Below are positions 26,766 through 34,001 of a stretch of 59,233 nt of DNA, one piece after another. The stretch comes from an uncultured Lachnospiraceae bacterium (GTDB lineage: Bacteria; Bacillota; Clostridia; Lachnospirales; Lachnospiraceae), in assembly GCA_951800145.1 (NCBI GenBank), contig CATOJE010000001.1, forward strand, positions 1-59,233. The letters run 5' to 3'. The stretch's first letter is position 1. Each line of letters begins with the position of its first letter. Made by a program: the position numbers and the translations under genes. The notes under the pieces were generated by a model. It was not told where the DNA came from, searched no databases, and was given only the letters and a program-made list of their open reading frames with translations.

Positions 26766-27668
26766 TCAACTACACCTTTCCATCATCAATTCCCTTGCAT
26801 ACACCTTCATACTGCTCTCCTTCAAATCCTTCGGTGTCAGCTTCTTCTCGATCCCCGCCAGCCTCCGATACTTATCAAATATCTGAATAAACATCTCCAT
26901 GGAAAGCGGCTTACCATACTTGGATAAAAACATCCTTTCACCATACTCCCCGCCCCTTTGAAAGGCCTTTCTCTCCTCCAGCCACCACTCCATCTTCCGT
27001 CGAAGCCCCTGGGAGTATAGCCGTATGCTATAATCTGCCCCCTTCTTCCTCCGGATTACCAGCACCCCCATCTCCCTGTCATAATCCGGCACCTCGATCC
27101 GCAGCAGTTCGCTGATCTCAATCCTGTGATAAAAAAGCAGCTCCATCATCACCCGATCCCGAAGACAGACCCGCCTGCGGAACTCGCTGTCCAGTCCTTC
27201 ATACTCCCGCTCCATAGCCAGGAAAAATGCATCCACATCCTTCCTGGACAGCAGCCCTTCTGCTGCCTGGCTCCTCTGATTTCTTTTTCCAGCACCCTCT
27301 ACCGGCTTTAAGGAACGGCAGCTGGAGATGACCCCCTTGTTTACTAAATAAGTGAGATAATATCCCAGCACCCGGTTCTTCCGGTAAATGGTGGAAAAGC
27401 TCAGCTTCCTTTCATCTCTGAGATATTCCAGGTAGGCTTCCATCTGCTCTTCGCAGGCAGTTCCATCTTCACAGGTAGTTCCGCCTTCACAGGTAGTTCC
27501 AGATTCCTTGCCCTCTTCCTTACCCGCCCGGCCCTCCGCCCATACATAGAAATGCTCCAGATCCATGCGGTATGCCTTTTCTGTCCTTCGGTCTAAACCG
27601 TGCTGTACTACATAGCTGTCAATAAAGCCTTCAATCAGACTTTTTGAATCAAAAAACACATCCCGCAC
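26766..27668 (-). CDS. tyrosine-recombinase-like protein lacking catalytic residues
   Basis: A 300-residue homologue of XerC/D-type integrases at the head of the polysaccharide operon, 29 bases before the next gene. A SAM-like core-binding domain (10-115) and the catalytic-domain fold (140-300) are recognisable. Box I, normally G-L-R-I-S-E, reads RIEISELL, so the catalytic Arg aligns with E184. Box II, normally H-x-L-R, reads TPKDLK (His to K280, Arg to K283). The protein ends 17 residues later, before any nucleophilic Tyr. It is therefore probably catalytically dead. It may bind DNA as a regulator of the operon or of the invertible element upstream. The start is GTG at 27668 with AGGTG before it. 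More GC-rich than the next genes. Confidence 0.85.
   Translation of the reverse strand: MRDVFFDSKSLIEGFIDSYVVQHGLDRRTEKAYRMDLEHFYVWAEGRAGKEEGKESGTTCEGGTTCEDGTACEEQMEAYLEYLRDERKLSFSTIYRKNRVLGYYLTYLVNKGVISSCRSLKPVEGAGKRNQRSQAAEGLLSRKDVDAFFLAMEREYEGLDSEFRRRVCLRDRVMMELLFYHRIEISELLRIEVPDYDREMGVLVIRRKKGADYSIRLYSQGLRRKMEWWLEERKAFQRGGEYGERMFLSKYGKPLSMEMFIQIFDKYRRLAGIEKKLTPKDLKESSMKVYARELMMERCS
27450..27503. repeat. 18-bp coding repeat in the recombinase-like gene
   Basis: Three consecutive 18-bp units (27450, 27468, 27486) encode a six-residue repeat of the form GTTCEG/GTTCED/GTACEE, residues about 57-74. It lies inside the core-binding domain, where Xer proteins have a loop, so it probably lengthens that loop. 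Copy number could vary without breaking the frame. Confidence 0.8.
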
Positions 27669-27767
27669 CCGTTATCACCTCTCATTCATCTCTCAATATT
27701 TATAATTATTTGAATTTATTTAAATGCATCATTTAAAGGGCTTATCTACATCAGGCCTTTAAGTCTG

Positions 27768-27832
27768 TTTCTTTTCTATGTTTCTTTTCTATGTTTCTTT
27801 TCTATGTTTCTTTTCTATGTCTCCTTTCAATG
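27768..27832. repeat. 13-bp tandem repeat
   Basis: Four perfect copies of TTTCTTTTCTATG (27768-27819) are followed by one degenerate copy (27820-27832). It lies 100 bases upstream of the recombinase-like gene, in the predicted leader of the polysaccharide operon. Perfect short copies are prone to slippage. Confidence 0.9.
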
Positions 27833-28063
27833 TTTCCTCTCCAGAAGCATTGACTGAAGCAGTGACGCAGCTGGTAGCAATGGTGGCAAAAAACAGATCT
27901 GCAATATATTCCACTTTTATTCGTTATTTGAAGTTATTTGATTTTTGTAAGCTGCCTCAAATCCCCCTCCTTTCGCTGCCGCTCTGTGCTATGCTTGCTG
28001 CGGCTTTCCACACTGTCACTGCAGTTCCGCGTGAAAAAGCCTACAAGCCCAGGGCCCGGAAAA

Positions 28064-28168
28064 CCTTCATAAAAGCCCGCGAGCCGGAGCCCAGGAAGCC
28101 TTCATAAAAGCCCACGAGCCGGAGCCCAGGAAGCCTTCATAAAAGCCCACAAGCCGGAGCCAGGAAAG
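28064..28168. repeat. 35-bp tandem repeat
   Basis: Three 35-bp units (28064-28098, 28099-28133, 28134-28168), each starting CCTTCATAAA and containing GAGCCGGAGCC or AAGCCGGAGCC, with partial copies on both sides (about 28033-28063 and 28169-28190). Units differ by only a few bases. They lie between the invertible element and the operon, so a leftward transcript would carry them in its leader. No spacers are present, so this is not a CRISPR array. Confidence 0.88.
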
Positions 28169-28216
28169 CCTTCATAAAGACCTGGAATCCGCTGTCCTCT
28201 AAGGACTCACAGCCAG

Positions 28217-28371
28217 TGTTTCAAAAAGTATAGGTTTTGAGACTGACACCGCATTGGTAAAAATGAACAAGAAAAATCCAGATTTTGTGATTGACAATTC
28301 AAGAATTTTATAGTATTGTTGTTAAAGTTGATGAAAGAAAAACTGTCTCAAAACCTATACCTTTTGAGACA
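28217..28371. promoter_or_regulatory. predicted invertible promoter element (inverton)
   Basis: Two 27-bp inverted repeats (28217-28243 and 28345-28371) match at 25 of 27 positions and enclose 101 bp. Each repeat is itself built like a tyrosine-recombinase core site. In the right copy TGTCTCAAAA and TTTTGAGACA are perfect inverted arms around the 8-bp centre GGTATAGG (read on the minus strand). The left copy is TGTTTCAAAA, AGTATAGG, TTTTGAGACT. The inner GTATAGG is identical and asymmetric, so the two sites are in inverted orientation and recombination would invert the segment. A promoter lies inside it. In this orientation it points right, away from the polysaccharide operon. The structure is read directly; inversion itself is inferred. 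Confidence 0.75.
28291..28319 (+). promoter_or_regulatory. promoter inside the invertible segment
   Basis: TTGACA at 28291-28296, a perfect -35, is followed after 17 bases by TATTGT at 28314-28319 (four of six matches to the -10). The expected start is near 28326. In the present orientation transcription runs into the hairpin at 28338-28377 after about 12 bases. If the segment were inverted, the start would map near 28262 and read left toward the recombinase-like gene. Confidence 0.65.
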
Positions 28372-28378
28372 GTTTTTT
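28338..28378 (+). terminator. terminator formed by the right recombination site
   Basis: AAAAACTGTCTCAAAA (28338-28353) and TTTTGAGACAGTTTTT (28362-28377) form a perfect 16-bp stem around an 8-base loop, followed by a T-rich run. The loop plus left arm is the right inverted repeat. Six of the 16 base pairs use bases 28338-28343, which lie inside the invertible segment, so inversion would shorten the stem. Confidence 0.8.
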
Positions 28379-28625
28379 CTTTCTTGTATTCTTTCTTTTA
28401 TTTTCTTTTTTCCCATGATACTCAGCATAATACTCAAGTTAATCAGAAACCTTTCTAAAACCCTGCTGCAGGCAGCTGCCATCCATTTCTCAGCGCTGCA
28501 GGGCAGTGTTATCTGAAGCATTCACACAAAGGCAGCCCCGCTATCATACACAATGGCTATGAGCAGGCAGAAGGATATACTATTTTCATATTCTGTTACT
28601 TTTTGTATATCTTGTATAATTTTTA

Positions 28626-28654
28626 TTGTAAATATTCCTATCGCTTTGTATAAT
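28626..28654 (+). promoter_or_regulatory. sigma-A-type promoter for the two-component genes
   Basis: TTGTAA (28626-28631), a 17-base spacer and a perfect TATAAT (28649-28654) lie 36 bases before the sensor kinase start. This gives the kinase its own promoter downstream of the terminator in the invertible element. The stretch 28372-28625 is T-rich at first and otherwise holds nothing I can assign. Confidence 0.75.
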
Positions 28655-28690
28655 AGCTTTAAGAATGATAAAAAGGTGTGTCTATTGAAT

Positions 28691-30538
28691 ATGAGTCGAA
28701 TCCCTATAACCTTCCGCAAGCGCATGATCTTATATAATCTTCTGATGATTATCTGCATTGCCTGCATGATCAGCGTTTATACCTACTCTTTCTATCGAAA
28801 GGATGCTATTACCAGCGAGACGGCCAGCTCGGTGAACCGGCTCCATCTGCTTTCCTCCAGGCTTGAGGTCGCCTGCGATGAGCTGATTAATATTGTCCAG
28901 AACTGTGCCGGGAGAAAGTCTCTGTTCCGCACCTCTATCCTCTCCAGGCACGATCGGTTTTCCGATGAGGAGTCCGGGCTTTATGCGGCAGGGGTGTTGA
29001 AGGATCTCTGCGCCATCTCCGGGTACAGCGAATATATCCATAAAATCACGGTGTATGAGAAGGATTCTCTTTTTATCCAGGCAGGCACCTCCCACGGCAG
29101 CTGGAATGACGCGGGCTCGATTATGGACGCGCCCTGGTTTGATGAGCTGTTGAATAAAAACATACGGGAGAATACCCTGACTCTAAGGGATAATCCTTTC
29201 CCTTTGGATGCAAAAACCGTCCCCTATATCCTTCCTCTCATCCGCCCCCTTCAGTATTCTAAGAAGGAGTCGTCCCGGGATGCATGGGTCTGCCTTACCC
29301 TGTCGCCAAAGCTGTTCCAGCATACCCTGGCCCTTTTGCCTCAGGATAAATCCCTGCTGATTTTGACCAGTGATTTTGATCCTGTCAGCAGTATGAATAT
29401 GGACTCCTTCCCTGTGGCAGAGCTGGAAGGGGTTCTCCGGGCCCATCCGGCTCAGACTGGCAGCCTGCAGGTGAAGCTGTCCGGCAAGGGCTGCATCCTG
29501 ACCTGGGAACGCCTCCCCATCAGCGGCTTGATCCTATGCGAGGTTCTGCCCTTAAAGAGTATTTCGCCCAATCTCAATGCCATCCGCGCTACGGTGGGGC
29601 TGGTTTTTTTCTCCTGCATTGCCATCGGGTTTTCTCTGTCCCTTTTATTCACCCGTTATCTGACGCGGCCGATTATGCGTCTGATCGCACACATGGATGT
29701 GATTTCTTCTGGAAACTTTGACCGGAATCCGGATATTGAATCTGATGATGAGCTGGGGCTTATCGGACAGCGGATCAATGAAATGTCCGCCCATGTTTCG
29801 AATCTGATGGAAAGCCGCATTCACGATGAGCAGGAAAAGCTGAATTTAGAGATCAAGATGCTCCAGGCCCAGATTAATCCTCATTTTCTCTATAATACGC
29901 TGGATTCCATCAAATGGATTGCGACTATGCAGCAAAGCGCGGGGATTGTCCGGGTGGTCTCAGCCCTCTCCTCCCTGCTGAAAAATATGGCTAAGGGATT
30001 TAATGAAAAGGTTACCATCCGTCAGGAGCTGGATTTTCTTGATCATTATGTGACCATTGAAAAGATCCGCTATATTGAGCTGTTTGATGTTGAAATCACT
30101 GTAGACGATCCGGCCTTGTACCAGGCGGGCATCATCAAGCTTACCCTGCAGCCCCTGGTGGAGAACAGCATTTTCTCCGGTATTGAGCCCAGCGGGAAGC
30201 CGGGGCTGATCCAGATCCACGTTTATTCTGAGGAGGAGGTTTTGTATATCTCCATCCGGGATAATGGGGTGGGCATTTCCCAGGAAGGGATCGCCCGGAT
30301 GCTGACAGATACCTCCCGGGTATCGAAGCACTATATGAGCGGTATCGGCCTCCCCAATGTTGACCGGAGGATCAAGCTGGTATACGGGCAGCAGTATGGC
30401 CTTACCATGGACAGCGTGGTGGGCGTCTATACCTGCGTCACCGTGTCTCTTCCCTTAGAGTTCTTGTCTGGCGCTGAGGGGCAAAAAGATGTGCTGACTG
30501 AGCAGGAGCAGCCGTCTGGGCGAACCTATCCCGGCTGA
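28691..30538 (+). CDS. YesM-like sensor histidine kinase
   Basis: A 615-residue membrane sensor kinase. A first membrane helix (about 12-32), a Cache-like outside domain (35-295), a second helix (about 300-322), HAMP (325-375), the phospho-acceptor region LQAQINPHFLYNTLDS (His near 398) and a C-terminal HATPase with LVENSIFSG (N-box) and IRDNGVG (G-box). This is the His_kinase/LytS-YesM type that usually senses extracellular oligosaccharides or binding-protein complexes. ATG 28691 is used; a TTG six bases earlier has better spacing to AAGGTG. Paired with the AraC-type regulator that follows; it probably controls the sulfated-glycan genes. Confidence 0.92.
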   Translation: MSRIPITFRKRMILYNLLMIICIACMISVYTYSFYRKDAITSETASSVNRLHLLSSRLEVACDELINIVQNCAGRKSLFRTSILSRHDRFSDEESGLYAAGVLKDLCAISGYSEYIHKITVYEKDSLFIQAGTSHGSWNDAGSIMDAPWFDELLNKNIRENTLTLRDNPFPLDAKTVPYILPLIRPLQYSKKESSRDAWVCLTLSPKLFQHTLALLPQDKSLLILTSDFDPVSSMNMDSFPVAELEGVLRAHPAQTGSLQVKLSGKGCILTWERLPISGLILCEVLPLKSISPNLNAIRATVGLVFFSCIAIGFSLSLLFTRYLTRPIMRLIAHMDVISSGNFDRNPDIESDDELGLIGQRINEMSAHVSNLMESRIHDEQEKLNLEIKMLQAQINPHFLYNTLDSIKWIATMQQSAGIVRVVSALSSLLKNMAKGFNEKVTIRQELDFLDHYVTIEKIRYIELFDVEITVDDPALYQAGIIKLTLQPLVENSIFSGIEPSGKPGLIQIHVYSEEEVLYISIRDNGVGISQEGIARMLTDTSRVSKHYMSGIGLPNVDRRIKLVYGQQYGLTMDSVVGVYTCVTVSLPLEFLSGAEGQKDVLTEQEQPSGRTYPG

Positions 30539-30679
30539 GCTGCCATTTCAGGCAGAACAAACATGCCCCGGCTTCGCTGCCACTTCAGGCAGAACGAACA
30601 CGCCCCGGCTTCCCAGCTACTGCGGGCAGGCTGGAAGATGCCCAGCCGGATATCTACGAATTTGGAAAAGGAGCTTTTT

Positions 30680-32296
30680 ATGTACCGAATCATTCTGATT
30701 GACGATGAACCATTGATCCTGGCAGGCATCGCATCCCTGATCTGCTGGGAGGATCATGACTGCTGCATTGTGGGGAAGGCCACGAACGGCCATACGGCCC
30801 TGGAGCTGATCCTGGACACCCGGCCGGATATCGTGATCACGGATATCCGGATGCCGGTGATGAACGGCCTGGAGCTAATCCAGGCCTGCAAGGAGCGGAG
30901 CGGTGACTTTGCCTTCATCTTCCTGACGAATCTGGAGGATTTCCAGCTGGCGAAGGAGGCGGTGCATCTGGGCGCCACCGACTATCTGGTAAAGCTGGAT
31001 CTCCAGCCCCAGACGCTGATCCAGGCCCTGGAGCGGGCCAAGGAGCACTGCTCCCGCATGGAAAGCCATCACAATAAGGAGCTGTACACCCTTCTATTAA
31101 AGGACAGCAAAAAGCAGCTGGAGCAGAATTATTTTTCCCAGCTGCTTCTGCACCCCTGGGATGCGCCCTTTCCCTTTCAGCCGGAAATCGACAATGCCTA
31201 CCCAAAGGCTTACCTGATTCTGTGTCAGATGAAGCCGGAGCAGATCCGTTTCGGCCAGACAGAGTCTTATGACTTTCAGTTTATTTCCAGTCAGCTGCTG
31301 GATGTTGTTTCCGGAATCGGGGCGCGGTATTTCTCCAGCCACACCATACTGATGCCCCAAAAGGATACCATGCTCCTGGTAGTCTCCCCCAAGGAGGAGC
31401 ATGACCGAGAAGGCTCTCTCTCCGAATTCTGCACCAAGGTGAATGTGGCGCTTGGCACCTATTTTGCCCTGACCGCCCTCTTCGGCGTCAGTCAAAGGAA
31501 GATGGAGGTTTCCCAGTTTCCTGAGGGGCTGACAGAGGCCCGGTCTGCCCTGGGCCGCTGCTACTATGCTTCTGCTCTTGGCATTGTTTTTTACCAGGAT
31601 CAGAAGTCGCGTCTGCGTCCCCCCGTCCAGCGGGAGTTTAATATTAATTTCCTGAAGAAGTCCATGTCCATGGCTGTGCTGGAAAATGAAAGTCAGGATT
31701 TAATGGAAATCTTCCACCAGCTTTCCGATCTGTTTACCCAGTATAAGCCGGATAAAACCCAGGCAGTCAGCGCCTGCATTAATATTTACTCCTATCTCCA
31801 CGACCTGCTGCAGAATGAGGGTTCCCAGGACAATGAATTCCCCTATAGCATGGATATCGCCAAGCAGCTCTCCAGCCTTGGGAGCCTGGATGATATTCTG
31901 CTGTGGCTGGACAGCTTCTGTGAGAAAATATGCGCCATGCTCACAGAGCGGAAGGAAAAGCGTTCGGACAAATTCGTCTATATGGCAAAGCGCTACATCC
32001 ATGAGCATTACCGGGAGAAATTAACCTTGTCTGAAATTGCAGAGCACTTAAAGATCAGTCCCGGTTATCTCAGCTCTACCTTCAGCCGCTATATGAACCG
32101 AACAGTCTCCGACTACATTGCCGAGGTAAAGATCGAGCACGCCAAGGAGCTGATCGATTCCGGCCAATACCTGATCTACGAGATCGCGGACCAGCTGGGC
32201 TTTGAAAATGCCTATTATTTCAGCAAGGTGTTTAAAAAGGTCACTGGCATGGCTCCAAAGAATTATGAGTGCTGGCATAAATTAAATAAGAATTAA
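30680..32296 (+). CDS. YesN-like response regulator with AraC DNA-binding domain
   Basis: A 538-residue regulator. The receiver domain (1-125) has the acidic pocket IDDEP and phospho-acceptor D55 in ITDIRMP. A long middle region (about 130-430) of the kind seen in YesN proteins is followed by an AraC-type double helix-turn-helix (440-538): LTLSEIAEHLKISPGYLSS and IYEIADQLGFENAYYFSKVF. AAGGAG eight bases before the ATG at 30680 fixes the start; upstream in-frame sequence is not family-like. Partner of the sensor kinase; likely activates the sulfatase, ABC transporter and GH88 genes. Confidence 0.93.
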   Translation: MYRIILIDDEPLILAGIASLICWEDHDCCIVGKATNGHTALELILDTRPDIVITDIRMPVMNGLELIQACKERSGDFAFIFLTNLEDFQLAKEAVHLGATDYLVKLDLQPQTLIQALERAKEHCSRMESHHNKELYTLLLKDSKKQLEQNYFSQLLLHPWDAPFPFQPEIDNAYPKAYLILCQMKPEQIRFGQTESYDFQFISSQLLDVVSGIGARYFSSHTILMPQKDTMLLVVSPKEEHDREGSLSEFCTKVNVALGTYFALTALFGVSQRKMEVSQFPEGLTEARSALGRCYYASALGIVFYQDQKSRLRPPVQREFNINFLKKSMSMAVLENESQDLMEIFHQLSDLFTQYKPDKTQAVSACINIYSYLHDLLQNEGSQDNEFPYSMDIAKQLSSLGSLDDILLWLDSFCEKICAMLTERKEKRSDKFVYMAKRYIHEHYREKLTLSEIAEHLKISPGYLSSTFSRYMNRTVSDYIAEVKIEHAKELIDSGQYLIYEIADQLGFENAYYFSKVFKKVTGMAPKNYECWHKLNKN

Positions 32297-32385
32297 ATTA
32301 AAATGGTGCAAGTTAAATAAAAGTTAAAATTAAAAGAATTAAACTAAATGAGAATCAAACTAAATAAGAATTAAAATCAGGAAAG
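32281..32385. repeat. AT-rich low-complexity spacer
   Basis: Between the response regulator and the first sulfatase the sequence is made of degenerate AATTAAACTAAATAAG-like units of about 16 bases. No promoter stands out. AGGAAAGGA before the sulfatase ATG is the only clear signal. Confidence 0.5.
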
Positions 32386-32396
32386 GAATCTCCGAT

Positions 32397-33929
32397 ATGA
32401 GCAAAAAAGTAATTCTAATTATGACCGATACCACCCGCACCGATATGCTGAGCTGCTACGGCAATCCTGCCATGGACACCCCAAACCTGGACCGGCTGGC
32501 CGCCGGCGGCATCCGTTTCGACCAGGCCTATACCACCCAGCCAGTATGCCAGCCTGCCCGCTCAGCTATTTTCACTGGAAGCTATCCCCACTCCTGTGCC
32601 GGCTGGTCCAACTGCATGGGCCTGTCTGATAATGTACAGAATATCGGGCGTCGCTTACAGGATCAGGGCGTCCACAGCGCTTATATTGGAAAATGGCATC
32701 TGGACGGAGGGGATTATTTCGGCCTTGGCCGCTGCCCAGAGGGCTGGGATCCGGATTACTGGTATGATATGCGGAATTATCTGGAGGAGCTTTCACCAGA
32801 GGAGCGGTATATCTCCCGTCAGGCCCACACCATGGAAACCCAGGATATCCCGGCGGAATTTACCTATGGCCACCGCTGCTCGGACCGGGCCATTGATTTT
32901 CTTCAAAAGCATCAGGACTGTGAGCAGGATTATTTCCTGGTGGTTTCCTACGACGAGCCTCATGACCCCTGCCTCTGCCCAAGGGAATTCTGGTCTAAAT
33001 ATGAGCAGGTGGAATTTCATCGGAAGAAAAATCTCCTGGACACTCTGGAGGGCAAGCCGGAGCACCACCGGATCTGGGCGGGCAAGGACTACTTAAAGGC
33101 CGCCTCCCCCGATTTCTCCATGAATTTTAAATATTTTCTCGGCTGCAACAGCTTCGTGGACTATGAGATCGGGCGGGTGCTCCAGGCAGTGGAGGATTAT
33201 GCAGAGGATGGTGTTGTGATTTACACCTCGGACCACGGAGATATGCTCTACTCCCATTCCCTGACCCAAAAGGGGCCTGCCATGTATGAAGAGATCACCC
33301 ATATCCCTCTGATTATCCGGGGCTTCGGCAAGGGCCAGGCGAATCCTAATCCGGTTTCCCATATAAATCTGGCCCCTACCATCTTTGATATCTTTAACCT
33401 CCCTGTGCCAAAGGTGTTCGAGGGAAAAAGCATCTATGAAGAATTAAAAACCGGGCGCAGGACCAATGAGTATGTGTTTATGGAATTCGGGCGGTACGAG
33501 GTAGACCACGACGGCTTCGGAGGCTACCAGCCTATCCGCTGCGCCTTTGACGGGCGGCATAAGCTGGTTATCAATCTTATGACCTCCGACGAATTTTATG
33601 ACCTGAAGGAAGATCCGGAGGAGATGGATAACCGGATCCTGGATCCTGCATTAGACAGGGAAAAGCGCCGTCTCCACAAGGCCCTGCTAGATAACATGTA
33701 TCAGACCCGGGATCCCTTCCGCGGGTACTACTGGGAAAACCGCCCCTGGAACAGCTATCCCGAGGATCGAACCTGGGACAGCCGCCGGATGACCCGCCAG
33801 CGGGAAAATGAAGACTATGAGCCCCGCCAGCTGGACTACTCAACCGGGCTTCCCATGGAGGCGGCGGTTCGGAAAAAGGGAGAATGCACCTCCCAGGCGG
33901 ACAGCACCCATGGAGAAGAGCAGATTTAG
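32397..33929 (+). CDS. sulfatase (S1 family type)
   Basis: A 510-residue formylglycine-dependent sulfatase. The metal site starts with LIMTDTTRTD, the modification motif is C51 in VCQPARSAIFTG (C-x-P-x-R) and the second metal motif is YTSDHGDM. GKWHLDGGD is the conserved Lys/His segment. There is no signal peptide, so it works in the cytoplasm on imported oligosaccharides. The Cys-type motif needs an anaerobic sulfatase-maturing enzyme, and one is encoded at 42249-43364. The C-terminal 60 residues are rich in Arg/Glu and probably disordered. Exact sulfate position (N, 2-O, 6-O) is not readable. Confidence 0.92.
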   Translation: MSKKVILIMTDTTRTDMLSCYGNPAMDTPNLDRLAAGGIRFDQAYTTQPVCQPARSAIFTGSYPHSCAGWSNCMGLSDNVQNIGRRLQDQGVHSAYIGKWHLDGGDYFGLGRCPEGWDPDYWYDMRNYLEELSPEERYISRQAHTMETQDIPAEFTYGHRCSDRAIDFLQKHQDCEQDYFLVVSYDEPHDPCLCPREFWSKYEQVEFHRKKNLLDTLEGKPEHHRIWAGKDYLKAASPDFSMNFKYFLGCNSFVDYEIGRVLQAVEDYAEDGVVIYTSDHGDMLYSHSLTQKGPAMYEEITHIPLIIRGFGKGQANPNPVSHINLAPTIFDIFNLPVPKVFEGKSIYEELKTGRRTNEYVFMEFGRYEVDHDGFGGYQPIRCAFDGRHKLVINLMTSDEFYDLKEDPEEMDNRILDPALDREKRRLHKALLDNMYQTRDPFRGYYWENRPWNSYPEDRTWDSRRMTRQRENEDYEPRQLDYSTGLPMEAAVRKKGECTSQADSTHGEEQI

Positions 33930-33943
33930 AATCGATAGCGTGA

Positions 33944-33973
33944 AAAAGCGGAGGGCCGCAGCCCTCCGCTTTT
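33944..33973. terminator. bidirectional terminator between convergent operons
   Basis: A perfect 13-bp stem, AAAAGCGGAGGGC with GCCCTCCGCTTTT, around the loop CGCA. A-rich and T-rich ends let it act on both strands, ending the sulfatase transcript and the leftward operon that stops at 34002. Confidence 0.93.
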
Positions 33974-34001
33974 ACTGATTAGTTAATGATTCGATAAGCA
34001 T

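Noticed and set aside
27778-28107. 109-residue plus-strand frame upstream of the recombinase-like gene
   Set aside because: It runs through the 13-bp and 35-bp repeats, has no ribosome binding site and no recognisable domain.
28033-28190. 35-bp repeats as a CRISPR array
   Set aside because: Units are directly adjacent without spacers and no cas genes are near.
28217-28371. Inverted repeats as the ends of a small insertion element (MITE)
   Set aside because: No target-site duplication is visible, the segment holds a promoter, and the inner dyad of each repeat fits a recombination site better. It is not fully excluded.
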